Assembly (NCBI GenBank): GCA_031288765.1
Contig: JAITQV010000609.1
Span: 1-11,441 of the forward strand
DNA from: Planctomycetaceae bacterium
GTDB taxonomy: Bacteria > Planctomycetota > Planctomycetia > Pirellulales > Thermoguttaceae
Reading direction: 5' to 3'
DNA: 11,441 nucleotides
Positions 1 through 6,481 of the stretch are shown in pieces. The notes beneath the pieces were generated by a model. That model was not told the DNA's origin, ran no database searches, and was given only the letters and a program-made list of their open reading frames with translations. Positions within the stretch are counted from its first letter, which is position 1. Every line of letters begins with the position of its first letter. The position numbers and the translations under genes were made by a program.

Positions 1-348
1 CGGCGATTTTGATACCTCTATTTTACCACTTTCCCGCAATTCTGCAATATTTCGAACGTATCGATTGTCATGTTTTACTAAGTCTTCAAGTTTTAACGTA
101 CCTTTTTGATATGCCTTAATCCGCTCTTTTCCGAGCCAATTCCGCTGAAAACTTTCCGGCTGTTTTTCAAAATATTCCTTGAACGTTGTACTTGACGGTT
201 CGTTGCGGCGATTTTTTGAGCTTACTCCTGTTTGGTATTTTGTTCGCAGCAGCGCATCGCCATACCGTAACCACTTGGATTTGCGCGGCAAAACAATCCC
301 ATAATTCCCATCAAGCCTATTATCACTTACCGCAGATTGGGAGAAAAC
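1..348 (-). pseudogene. Truncated phage head-morphogenesis (Mu gpF / SPP1 gp7-like) fragment
   Basis: On the minus strand a frame stays open for 116 codons from 348 to the window edge. It is preceded in frame by a TAG stop at 349-351 and contains no ATG; a TTG at 289-291 is the only plausible start. The translation holds EYFEKQPESFQRNWLGKER followed by a Gly-Thr-Leu-Lys-Leu-Glu-Asp-Leu segment. The spacing [YW][FL]xxQPxxFQxxxLGxxR...GxL resembles what I recall from the C-terminal region of Mu gpF / SPP1 gp7-family minor head proteins, which act in capsid assembly. Those proteins are usually several hundred residues long, so the N-terminal half is missing; the C-terminus lies off the window. 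Only 84 bp separate it from the ATPase stop codon, so there is no room for the missing part. I infer a prophage remnant. It could instead be a related domain in a toxin or ADP-ribosyltransferase protein. Confidence 0.5.
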
Positions 349-435
349 CTATAGATATGTTACAGCAAATTCTCACCGTTACAAATTACTAAAGAATTGA
401 CAGCTGAAAACAAAAATTTTTGAAAAGTACAGTTT

Positions 436-1479
436 TTAATCTTCACGGTTAAAATGTACGTCGGAAGGCAAATTGGTTTCAACTTCCTTGACAGATTCAA
501 GAAGCCCCTTCAAAATCGTTTTTGTATCGACTTTGTCCATTCGCGCCTTATAACCAAGTAAAAGACGATGGTTAAGAACCGGTACCGCAACAAAACGGAC
601 ATCTTCAAATCCGGCTGAAGGACGACCGGCAATAAATGCAGCAGTTCGAGCGGCTTCTGCCATTGCAATTGCCGCACGCGGCGACGCCCCAAAATTCACA
701 TAATCCCGAATAATCGGCGGCGCATCAGGAGAATTCGGATGCGTTGCCGTAACAAGTTTCGCAATATACGCCGCCACCGCAGCCGGTAAAAAAATCCGCT
801 CAAGTGTTGCAAAAATCTGTTGCAGCAATTCCGTATTGAAAATCGTTTGCGGTTCGGGCGGTGTTCCGTGACGGCGCGAAGTAATTATATCTTGCAACAC
901 ATTCACCGCCGGCATCTCCACCTGCAATTTGAACAAAAAACGGTCTAACTGCGCTTCCGGTAACGGATAAGTTCCCTCCAACTCAATCGGATTTTGCGAA
1001 GCAAGAACAAAAAAAGGATCAGGAAGCGGCCGGGTTTGACCAAGAAGTGTTACACAATGTTCCTGCATTGCTTCGAGCAACGCGGATTGCGTTTTGGGCG
1101 AAGCACGGTTAATTTCGTCGGCAAGCAGAATATTGGTAAAAACAGGACCGGGTTGAAACACGATTTCACGGTTCCGGTTTTCCGTTTCTTGAAGAATATT
1201 TGTTCCTAAAATATCGCCCGGCATCAAATCCGGCGTAAACTGAACACGGTTAAAAGTCAACCCAAACAGATTGCCAAGCACTTTGATGAGTGCGGTTTTT
1301 CCGACACCGGGAACGCCTTCGAGTAAGACATGCCCCCGACTCAGAATACCGATTACCACCAAACGATGTAACTCCGGACGCCCAAGAAGAATACGATCAA
1401 GTTCACGAAGAAGTCCGCCGATTTGTTCAGCTAACGGTTTTATTTCGGACGGAGTTAAAAGCGGAGCGGTATCATTCAT
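436..1479 (-). CDS. MoxR-family AAA+ ATPase
   Basis: A 347-residue AAA+ ATPase of the MoxR type. These are chaperone-like remodelling enzymes, often paired with von Willebrand factor A-domain or DUF58 proteins and acting in maturation or stress roles at the envelope. Visible motifs are Walker A GVPGVGKT (residues 55-62), Walker B with DEINRA (about 117-126), the sensor 1 / arginine-finger stretch SQNPIELEGTYPLPEAQLDR (161-180), and sensor 2 GASPRA (264-269). The length is normal for the family. The ATG at 1477-1479 gives a standard N-terminus, although no Shine-Dalgarno is evident. The receiver-domain gene lies 28 bp upstream on the same strand, so the two are probably co-transcribed. Downstream there is no DUF58 or VWA partner, only the phage-like fragment, so the usual partner is absent or displaced. 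The family assignment is secure; the client is unknown. Confidence 0.95.
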   Translation of the reverse strand: MNDTAPLLTPSEIKPLAEQIGGLLRELDRILLGRPELHRLVVIGILSRGHVLLEGVPGVGKTALIKVLGNLFGLTFNRVQFTPDLMPGDILGTNILQETENRNREIVFQPGPVFTNILLADEINRASPKTQSALLEAMQEHCVTLLGQTRPLPDPFFVLASQNPIELEGTYPLPEAQLDRFLFKLQVEMPAVNVLQDIITSRRHGTPPEPQTIFNTELLQQIFATLERIFLPAAVAAYIAKLVTATHPNSPDAPPIIRDYVNFGASPRAAIAMAEAARTAAFIAGRPSAGFEDVRFVAVPVLNHRLLLGYKARMDKVDTKTILKGLLESVKEVETNLPSDVHFNRED

Positions 1480-1507
1480 AATTTTGACATCGGGAACAAA
1501 TTAAAAT

Positions 1508-1885
1508 TTAAAACGAATAAGCGGTTTTTAAGGCATTGCGGACAACAGCCGTGATTTGTTTCCGGCTGCACGGTTTGGATAAAACGGAAAACGCAAAAAG
1601 TTCTTTCGCCGCCTTGACAATCATTTCGTCCAACGCCGCCGACAAGAGAATACAAGGCAATTCCGGTTTAATTTCGTGAACCAACCGAAGCGTTTCCAAA
1701 CCGTCAATACGCGGCATGTGCATATCCAGCAGTACAACATGAACCGGTTCCGCTTTAACAATTTCAAAGGCTTCCAAACCATCTTCCGCCAAAAAGGTTC
1801 GAAATCCTTCCGGTTCCAAAACTTCCCGCAACGTCTCGCGGAAACCGATATCATCGTCCGTAATTAAGAGGGTTGGGAAAAACAT
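1508..1885 (-). CDS. Stand-alone response regulator receiver domain protein
   Basis: A 125-residue CheY-like receiver domain with no output domain. The acidic pocket is ITDDD (Asp10-Asp12), the phosphoacceptor is Asp54 in LLDMHMPRIDG, the switch Ser82 sits in ILLSA, and the conserved Lys104 is in LSKP with an aromatic (Phe99) just before it. All key residues are present, so it should accept phosphate from a histidine kinase, none of which is encoded here. Without an effector domain it probably works by protein-protein contact, as CheY or phosphorelay intermediates do. It lies 28 bp upstream of the MoxR ATPase on the same strand and may be its input partner; that link is inferred from position only. 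The ATG at 1883-1885 is the natural start because the first beta strand begins at residue 5. A 21-bp tandem array ends about 135 bp upstream. Confidence 0.93.
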   Translation of the reverse strand: MFFPTLLITDDDIGFRETLREVLEPEGFRTFLAEDGLEAFEIVKAEPVHVVLLDMHMPRIDGLETLRLVHEIKPELPCILLSAALDEMIVKAAKELFAFSVLSKPCSRKQITAVVRNALKTAYSF

Positions 1886-2019
1886 TGCTGAAAATAAAAA
1901 TGGAAAATTGGTGCCATTAAAATTTTTAACGAATATTCTTTACCTAAAATCATACCCAAAAAAGTTTTAACCGTCAACAGCAAAAAAATTTTTTCGTAAT
2001 ATTCCAGCGGCGGAATTTT

Positions 2020-2177
2020 CGGGAGTTCCCAAAAAGTTTTCGGGAGTTCCCAAAAAGTTTTCGGGGATTCCCAAAAAGTTTTCGGGGATTCCCAAAAAGT
2101 TTCCGGGAGTTCCCAAAAAGTTTTCGGGGATTCCCAAAAAGTTTCCGGGAGTTCCCAAAAAGTTTCCGGGAATTTCC
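2020..2177. repeat. 21-bp tandem repeat array (array 1), seven units plus a partial eighth
   Basis: Seven consecutive 21-bp units start at 2020, 2041, 2062, 2083, 2104, 2125 and 2146, followed by a degenerate partial at 2167. Each unit reads C, then GGGAGTTCCC or GGGGATTCCC, then AAAAAGTTT, then T or C. The two core variants alternate irregularly, and GGG...CCC is always kept, so each unit carries a short dyad plus an A-tract/T-tract. The period is close to two helical turns, so the dyads and A-tracts lie on one face of the helix. There are no spacers, so this is not CRISPR. The period is a multiple of three, so all frames read through as seven-residue repeats, which produces spurious ORFs. 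Confidence 0.95.
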
Positions 2178-2544
2178 TAAACAACAGGCAAATAAACGAT
2201 TTAGGGCAATTGCCCGCCGGAAAACCATAAAACCGCTGAAATATTTGGAAAATTTCCTCAATTGCCGCCATTCCGTAAAACGGGAGATTTTTCACAAGTC
2301 TTATTATTATTTACGGCGACAGACGCTCACTTCGTGATAATTTTACCGGCAAAATCAATTGTAGGGGCGTTTTTATTCACACAATTTTGCGAAAATACAA
2401 TGTTTTGGAATATTGGGGCTTTTTCATAACCTACATTATGACATAACGGCAAACGGTTAAAGAATCCCGATTTTTTCTTTTTAATTTCTTTAAAAGCGGA
2501 GCCGGAAGAGCCGTCGTATTTTGAGACAATTTGATTTGTAACCG

Positions 2545-2559
2545 CAACCTTGTTGGTTG
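2545..2559. repeat. Small inverted repeat overlapping a candidate TTG start
   Basis: CAACC (2545-2549) and GGTTG (2555-2559) form a five-base-pair stem with a TTGTT loop. It covers the TTG at 2557-2559, which would be the longest possible start of the following gene. This is one reason for preferring a later ATG. The stem is short and may have no function. Confidence 0.4.
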
Positions 2560-2610
2560 GCGACCATGTTGACAATCCGAAACTTCAACCGTCATCTCAA
2601 TTATCATCCT

Positions 2611-3312
2611 ATGGGTTTCCTTAAACAATTTTATCGTAATATATTACGTGACAGTTCTCTGATTATGTCGCACAATGACATTGAAAGGCTTTCAAAGTTG
2701 GAGATTGAATCCCATTTATCTACGGTAACGTATGGTGATTTTACTTTAACCGGAGCGATTCGTCCGTCGTTTAATCTCCGTGTTGTTCCCGAACAAGGTT
2801 ATAAACATGATTTGTATCGGGACGATTTTAACCGTGCAGCAATTCCGGTTCTTATTGTTTCGGTTTCCGCCGAACAACTTTTCGATACATTTCTTGATCT
2901 TCTTGATCCGCTTGGCGGCACGGTTGATGTTGTGTTGGAGACAAGCCATCAACGAAGCCGAGGTTATCATATTGATCTTTACCGTGAAGAGATTGATCTT
3001 CCGATTCTGAAAAGTTTTTTATACGATTTTGAAGAGATGTTACTGAATGACGGCTGTACCGGAATTGCCGTACTGAATCCGTCAATTCCGGTCGAAGTCC
3101 AATTTGATGAACATAAAATGTTGGTCGTCTATGCCGAAAACTTTCGGAAATTTGAATCTATTCTGAAACAACATCATATTCCGAAAAATGAAACAATTCG
3201 TTTTTTAACCGAAGCGGAACATATCCATTTGACACGGAAAGAATATACCCAACGTTTCAATGAACTTCAAATCACGCTTGGTATTGACGAAGAATGTCCG
3301 GTGATACACTAA
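2611..3312 (+). CDS. Conserved protein of unknown function (planctomycete-type)
   Basis: An acidic, soluble protein of 233 residues from ATG 2611. Upstream alternatives in the same frame are ATG 2566 and TTG 2557. I favour 2611 because MGFLKQFYRNIL starts a plausible helix while the preceding 15-18 residues look random and overlap a small hairpin. No signal peptide or membrane segment is visible. Conspicuous blocks are GAIRPSFNLRV (about residues 48-58), FDTFLDLLDPLG (91-102) followed by VDVVLETSH (105-113), the aspartate/glutamate-rich HIDLYREEIDLPILKS (120-135), LLNDGCTGIAVLNP (144-157), VQFDEHKMLVVYA (163-175) and RFLTEAEHIH (197-206). From memory, similar proteins with the DGCTGIAVLNP and FDEHK blocks occur across planctomycetes without assigned function; a search must confirm this. 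It converges on fliK with a 29-bp gap. Confidence 0.8.
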   Translation: MGFLKQFYRNILRDSSLIMSHNDIERLSKLEIESHLSTVTYGDFTLTGAIRPSFNLRVVPEQGYKHDLYRDDFNRAAIPVLIVSVSAEQLFDTFLDLLDPLGGTVDVVLETSHQRSRGYHIDLYREEIDLPILKSFLYDFEEMLLNDGCTGIAVLNPSIPVEVQFDEHKMLVVYAENFRKFESILKQHHIPKNETIRFLTEAEHIHLTRKEYTQRFNELQITLGIDEECPVIH

Positions 3313-3341
3313 TTGATTTTGTACGGTAGAGAACCCGAATT

Positions 3342-4736
3342 TTAAACCACATCAATTTCGGTGTGTTCGAGTACGATATTTTGTTCGGCAAGTGTTGTGT
3401 GTAATTCGCCAAGTGTATTGCGAAGCCGGCGAACGGCAGCAAATGATGTAACTTCAAATCGAATTGCCAGTTTATTCGGTTTTGAAGTTATCCGAAGTGT
3501 TACGGTGCCGAGTTGGTCGAGATGTAATTTGATTCGGATTGTTCCATGCTGATTTGCCGCCGATTGACACGCCGCCGCAACCCTTTGTATAAATCGTAAC
3601 TGATCAAAAGATTCCGGTTCGTTTGATTTTACGGCGGACTGTTCAACGGATTGATTTTCCGAAAACCATTTTTCCGGCGGAATTTTTATACGATTTTCAT
3701 CGGGTTCCGATTCTTGTTCGGATTTCTCTTCCGTTTCGGATTTTAGTTCCGGTTTTAGTTCTGATTTTGAATCCTGATTATTTTCTTCGCCGGTTTTTTG
3801 AACGGAATCATTGTCCGTTTCCGGTTCCGTATTAAGGAAGGAATTATTGGGCGGATTTTTGTACTCTACCGGCGTTGTGATTTCAACAAGACCCGCCCCG
3901 AATAATGAAGTTATTCCTTTTTTTTCTTTTGTTTTCTCTTTTTCTTTTTTCTTTTCTACGGTATTTTTTTCTTCTGTTTCATTTTTACTGATTCCGAACC
4001 GTCCGGAAGCGGTGAAAATGGTCATAACGGGAACAGCCTCCAATGTTGTAACCGGTGCGGCGGAAGCGGTCAATGCTGTAAACGGTTGTGTTGCCGGCAA
4101 CGCAACAGAATTAGGATTGGAAGCGGTAATGAGAAACGAAGCCGGAATAATTCCCGGAGTTACCGGAACGGAAGCCGGTTTTGGCGAAGCCGCGAGGAGT
4201 TGAGGATTCGGCGTTTCCGGCAATACGGAAAGTGTCGGCGAAACCGAATTTGTCGGAAATATTGAAACTGAGGTTGACGGCGGAATTGCTGAAACTGTTT
4301 TCTCCAAATGTGTTGCGGTATTGTTGATTGACGGATCAGTTACAAAATCACGGTGTTCTTTTTTTTCTTCGTATTCGGTTTGCAGATTTTTATGTTGTTC
4401 CGTTTTTCGGTTATAATTATCGGTAATTTGTTCTTGGCGTATTTCCGATTGATTTAAAGCACGTTTATTTTCTTTGGCGGAATCATGGAGTTCGGACGGT
4501 GTTGATGATTCGTGTTGATTTTTGTTTTGTTGTTCTTTTTGTTCTGCGGCGGAGTCTTGAATTTTAACACTTATATCAACAATGGACGTATTATTATGGA
4601 ACATCCGGTTTGCCAGAGAATTTTGCATCGCCGTAACAAACACCGATTTTAACATTTCGGAATTAGGAGTTTCCGTACTTTGCTCTTGTTTTGTCGGGGA
4701 ATTGTTCTGATAAATTGTTGTAATATCAATAGGCAT
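3342..4736 (-). CDS. fliK: Flagellar hook-length control protein FliK-like
   Basis: A 464-residue protein whose last 89 residues match the FliK C-terminal (Flg_hook) domain. FDQLRFIQRVAAACQSA (377-393) leads into RIKLHLDQLGTVTLRI (401-416), NKLAIRFEV (421-429), the RRLRNTLGELHTTLAEQNIVL helix region (436-456) and a final beta strand EHTEIDVV. In the family this domain contacts the export gate FlhB and switches secretion from hook to filament subunits; the N-terminal part acts as the ruler. Here the N-terminal region is long and low complexity: Gln/Lys/Glu-rich (about 60-130), Pro/Ser/Thr/Ala-rich (150-245), then two charged Lys/Glu stretches (251-273, 323-350). Poor conservation there is normal for FliK. 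The usual proline of LxPxxLG is replaced (LHLDQLG). No other flagellar gene is in the window. The start ATG at 4734-4736 lies 20 bp from the MITE-like insertion, which may have displaced its promoter. Confidence 0.85.
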   Translation of the reverse strand: MPIDITTIYQNNSPTKQEQSTETPNSEMLKSVFVTAMQNSLANRMFHNNTSIVDISVKIQDSAAEQKEQQNKNQHESSTPSELHDSAKENKRALNQSEIRQEQITDNYNRKTEQHKNLQTEYEEKKEHRDFVTDPSINNTATHLEKTVSAIPPSTSVSIFPTNSVSPTLSVLPETPNPQLLAASPKPASVPVTPGIIPASFLITASNPNSVALPATQPFTALTASAAPVTTLEAVPVMTIFTASGRFGISKNETEEKNTVEKKKEKEKTKEKKGITSLFGAGLVEITTPVEYKNPPNNSFLNTEPETDNDSVQKTGEENNQDSKSELKPELKSETEEKSEQESEPDENRIKIPPEKWFSENQSVEQSAVKSNEPESFDQLRFIQRVAAACQSAANQHGTIRIKLHLDQLGTVTLRITSKPNKLAIRFEVTSFAAVRRLRNTLGELHTTLAEQNIVLEHTEIDVV

Positions 4737-4748
4737 AGGATTGGGAAA

Positions 4749-4756
4749 TTTTGGGG
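4749..4756. repeat. Left 8-bp direct repeat (target-site duplication) of the MITE
   Basis: TTTTGGGG immediately precedes the left terminus GTAACTGTC of the inverted-repeat element. The identical octamer follows its right terminus at 4984-4991. This is the expected footprint of transposition with an 8-bp staggered cut. Confidence 0.75.
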
Positions 4757-4983
4757 GTAACTGTCAATTTTTATTAACCACAGAATACACAGAACACGCG
4801 GAAATGAGTAAATTGATACGATCACAAGTTTATTTTTTGAGGATACAAAATGAATACAATAACAAAAAAATATTTTTGTATCTTATTCTCTATAAATATA
4901 CTAACCTTGAAGTTGTACGTCAACATTATTATTACAAATTCCGTGTATTTCGCGTATTCAGTGGTTAATAAATAGACAATTAC
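4757..4983. mobile_element. MITE-like non-autonomous element (copy 1), 227 bp
   Basis: The left end begins GTAACTGTCAATTTTTATTA and continues through ACCACAGAATACAC to about 4804. The right end, from about 4938, is its reverse complement with several mismatches (CCGTGTATTTCGCG, then ATTCAGTGGTTAATAAA, ending GACAATTAC at 4983). The terminal inverted repeats are therefore about 45-48 bp. The flanking TTTTGGGG octamers are identical direct repeats. The interior is AT-rich and has no transposase; the only open frame (4741-4968) merely translates the inverted repeats. These features fit a miniature inverted-repeat transposable element moved in trans. It lies between the 5' end of fliK and the 3' end of galT. 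Confidence 0.8.
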
Positions 4984-4991
4984 TTTTGGGG
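4984..4991. repeat. Right 8-bp direct repeat (target-site duplication) of the MITE
   Basis: TTTTGGGG follows directly after the right terminus GACAATTAC of the element and matches 4749-4756 exactly. The next base on each side differs between the two copies, which fixes the duplication at eight bases. Confidence 0.75.
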
Positions 4992-5034
4992 TTCAACAAC
5001 GCATTACAAAATATTACGTAAAGTAACGGTCTGT

Positions 5035-6180
5035 TTATTTATTTAAGTTGCAATTTGCCAGTTGAAAGGCGGCTTTTTCCGGTGAAACCGGATTGATATG
5101 GAGTCCTGTTCCCCATTCAAAACCGGCTGCCCGTGCCAAACTCGGTAAAATCGAAAGATGCCAATGGAAAATATTTTTTAAGGAAAGACAGGAAGAATCA
5201 AACGGTTCCGTATTTAGGACGAGGTTGTAGGCGAGCGGTTTCTTCAGCCCCGTAACCGCTTTTTCCAAACGCATGATTGTGCGGCGGACAAGTAACGCAA
5301 ATTCGGGAATCCGTGTGTTATCGTCGAAATTGGATTCATGCGGTTTCGGATAAATTTCAACTTCACAGGGAAAACGGCTTACAAAAGGACATAAGGTAAC
5401 AAAATGCGGAGTTTCTTCGACGATTCGTTTTTGTTCCGAAAGTTCCGATTTCAGCCGGTCGCACCACGCACAAGCCGGCAAATTCTGTTTTTTACGTTTC
5501 GTTTTACTAAACAACGGATAAGATGACTTACTAAACAACGGATAAGATGCCGCTGTATCCCAAATTAACAAAATCTTTCGCGGGACAAACGGCATTGCCA
5601 ATAATTGGCTGTGGGAATGGGAAATTGATGCGCCGGCTGCCGCTCCGACATTTTTGAAAATCTGAACATATTCCCAACATTTCTCTTGGCGTAACGATTG
5701 AAGACGATTTTGGTACATCCGAAACATATCAACAACTTCGTTATCGGACATTTCGGAAATACTCAAGATATGGCGCGGGGTATCGACAATAACCTCGTGA
5801 TGCCCGAAACCGGGTACCGGTTGGTTGAAAAGTTTGTTTTCGGGATGATAAAATTTGTTGGAATAATTACTGAACCAACCATATTCATTGAACGAAACGG
5901 GAAAATCAGGAATATTGTGAATAACCGCCGGAAACTTATTCGGAACAACCCGAACCGACCAACCCGAACTATCCGGCAATGAACCGGCAACACGAAATGC
6001 GGTTATTTCATTGGGTGTTAAGTTTTCATTTCCTTCGCAAAACGGGCAGAATTTCCGGTATGTTTCCGAATCATCGGAGACATAGGAATTTTCGATATCG
6101 AACTGGTGAGGACGTGAAGCGCGTTCTTCGGCGACAATCACGATTCGATCGGTTAAGGGGTCTTGGCGGTATTCCGGCAC
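5035..6180 (-). CDS. galT: Galactose-1-phosphate uridylyltransferase (GalT family)
   Basis: A 381-residue HIT-superfamily nucleotidyltransferase. It transfers UMP between UDP-glucose and galactose-1-phosphate (Leloir pathway) in the cytoplasm. Visible features are the N-terminus MPEYRQDPLTDRIVIVAEER, a zinc pair Cys45-x2-Cys48 (CPFC), the RVVPNKFPA strand (77-85), GHHEVIVDTPRH (126-137), the nucleotidyl-histidine motif GASISHSHSQL (183-193, with His188 and His190), a second zinc-type pair CAWC (Cys237/Cys240), and FHWHLSILP (338-346) near the C-terminus. The HSHSQ form of the catalytic motif is found in GalT relatives other than the E. coli HPHGQ type, some of which act on other nucleotide sugars such as ADP-glucose, so substrate choice is not certain. 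The length is a little above usual, partly from an 8-residue tandem duplication (212-227). No galK or galE is nearby. MITE-related elements lie on both sides. Confidence 0.9.
   Translation of the reverse strand: MPEYRQDPLTDRIVIVAEERASRPHQFDIENSYVSDDSETYRKFCPFCEGNENLTPNEITAFRVAGSLPDSSGWSVRVVPNKFPAVIHNIPDFPVSFNEYGWFSNYSNKFYHPENKLFNQPVPGFGHHEVIVDTPRHILSISEMSDNEVVDMFRMYQNRLQSLRQEKCWEYVQIFKNVGAAAGASISHSHSQLLAMPFVPRKILLIWDTAASYPLFSKSSYPLFSKTKRKKQNLPACAWCDRLKSELSEQKRIVEETPHFVTLCPFVSRFPCEVEIYPKPHESNFDDNTRIPEFALLVRRTIMRLEKAVTGLKKPLAYNLVLNTEPFDSSCLSLKNIFHWHLSILPSLARAAGFEWGTGLHINPVSPEKAAFQLANCNLNK
5502..5549. repeat. 24-bp tandem duplication inside galT
   Basis: Two adjacent copies of a 24-bp unit containing CTAAACAACGGATAAGATG differ only near one end. 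In GalT they encode SYPLFSKS followed by SYPLFSKT (residues 212-227), in the variable segment between the catalytic His motif and the second Cys pair. The duplication is in frame and looks recent, since the copies match in 22 consecutive bases. Confidence 0.9.
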
Positions 6181-6317
6181 AGGTGGAAAATGTAAAAGAA
6201 CAAAAATATTCCTAACAAAGTGCTAATTATAACCAATAGATTTAAGAATCCAAGTGAGTATTTTCCAAGCATGATGTGCCAAGAACAGCCCAACAATTAC
6301 CGAAAACTCTCCGAAAA
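6181..6317. other. galT upstream region
   Basis: AT-rich sequence between the galT start and the second MITE-like element. It should hold the galT promoter and leader. I see no strong Shine-Dalgarno in front of the ATG, and no convincing hexamer pair or operator. Confidence 0.4.
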
Positions 6318-6445
6318 GTATCTGTCTATTTTTATTAACCACAGAATACACGGAACACACGGAATTTGTAAGAGTGATAATAACTTCAAGGTTAGTTTAT
6401 TTATCAGAGAATAGGACACAAAATGTTTTGTAATTATTCAGTGGA
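6318..6445. mobile_element. Decayed, internally deleted MITE-like element (copy 2), inverted relative to copy 1
   Basis: The left end GTATCTGTCTATTTTTATTA, then ACCACAGAATACACGG and AACACACGGAATTTGTAA, matches the reverse complement of the right part of the copy at 4757-4983. The match continues inward through AACTTCAAGGTTAGT, a TTTAT...AGAGAATA segment and ACAAAA. The right end keeps only ATTCAGTGG, a match to the inner part of the inverted repeat; the terminal bases are unrecognisable and no flanking duplication is visible. It therefore looks like an older, shortened relative in the opposite orientation. It lies between galT and the 3' end of the kinase gene. Confidence 0.65.
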
Positions 6446-6481
6446 AAGTATATAAACTATTAACTGAAAAAATCATTCCGG

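Larger units (their letters stand above)
1886..2610. other. Gene-poor intergenic stretch with tandem array and repeat debris
   Basis: This gap separates the divergently oriented receiver gene (minus) and the unknown-function gene (plus). It contains the 21-bp array at 2020-2177. Around 2361-2385 is a TTGTAGGGGCG...TTATTCAC motif of the kind often seen in degenerate interspersed repeats. A small inverted repeat CAACC-TTGTT-GGTTG lies at 2545-2559. The reading frames here are kept open by the array or have no recognisable content. Promoters for both flanking genes should lie here, but I see no convincing -35/-10 pair. Confidence 0.6.

Noticed and set aside
2020..2177. CRISPR array
   Set aside because: Units are directly adjacent with no unique spacers and no cas genes nearby; the same applies to 11101-11220.
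1864..2295. 143-residue minus-strand ORF with repeated PETFWELP/PKTFWESP units, plus two other frames through the same array
   Set aside because: The 21-bp unit is divisible by three and lacks stops, so several frames stay open automatically. The ORF overlaps the receiver gene by 22 bp and has no recognisable domain outside the array.
2557..2610. TTG start at 2557 or ATG at 2566 for the unknown-function gene
   Set aside because: The extra residues look non-conserved, the TTG lies in a small hairpin and no ribosome binding site supports either; ATG 2611 is preferred but not proven.
3811..4203. 130-residue plus-strand ORF antisense to fliK
   Set aside because: It is the complement of the low-complexity Pro/Ser/Lys/Glu region of FliK and has no independent family features.
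4744..4767. TTGACA on the minus strand near fliK as a -35 box
   Set aside because: It is part of the MITE terminus, and no acceptable -10 hexamer occurs at the right spacing before the start codon.
4741..4968. 75-residue plus-strand ORF containing TTEYTEHAE
   Set aside because: It lies almost entirely inside the inverted-repeat element and translates the repeat ends; such short proteins are a known annotation artefact.
6220..6414. 64-residue plus-strand ORF upstream of galT
   Set aside because: Its second half is the inverted repeat of the decayed MITE copy and its first half has no recognisable features.
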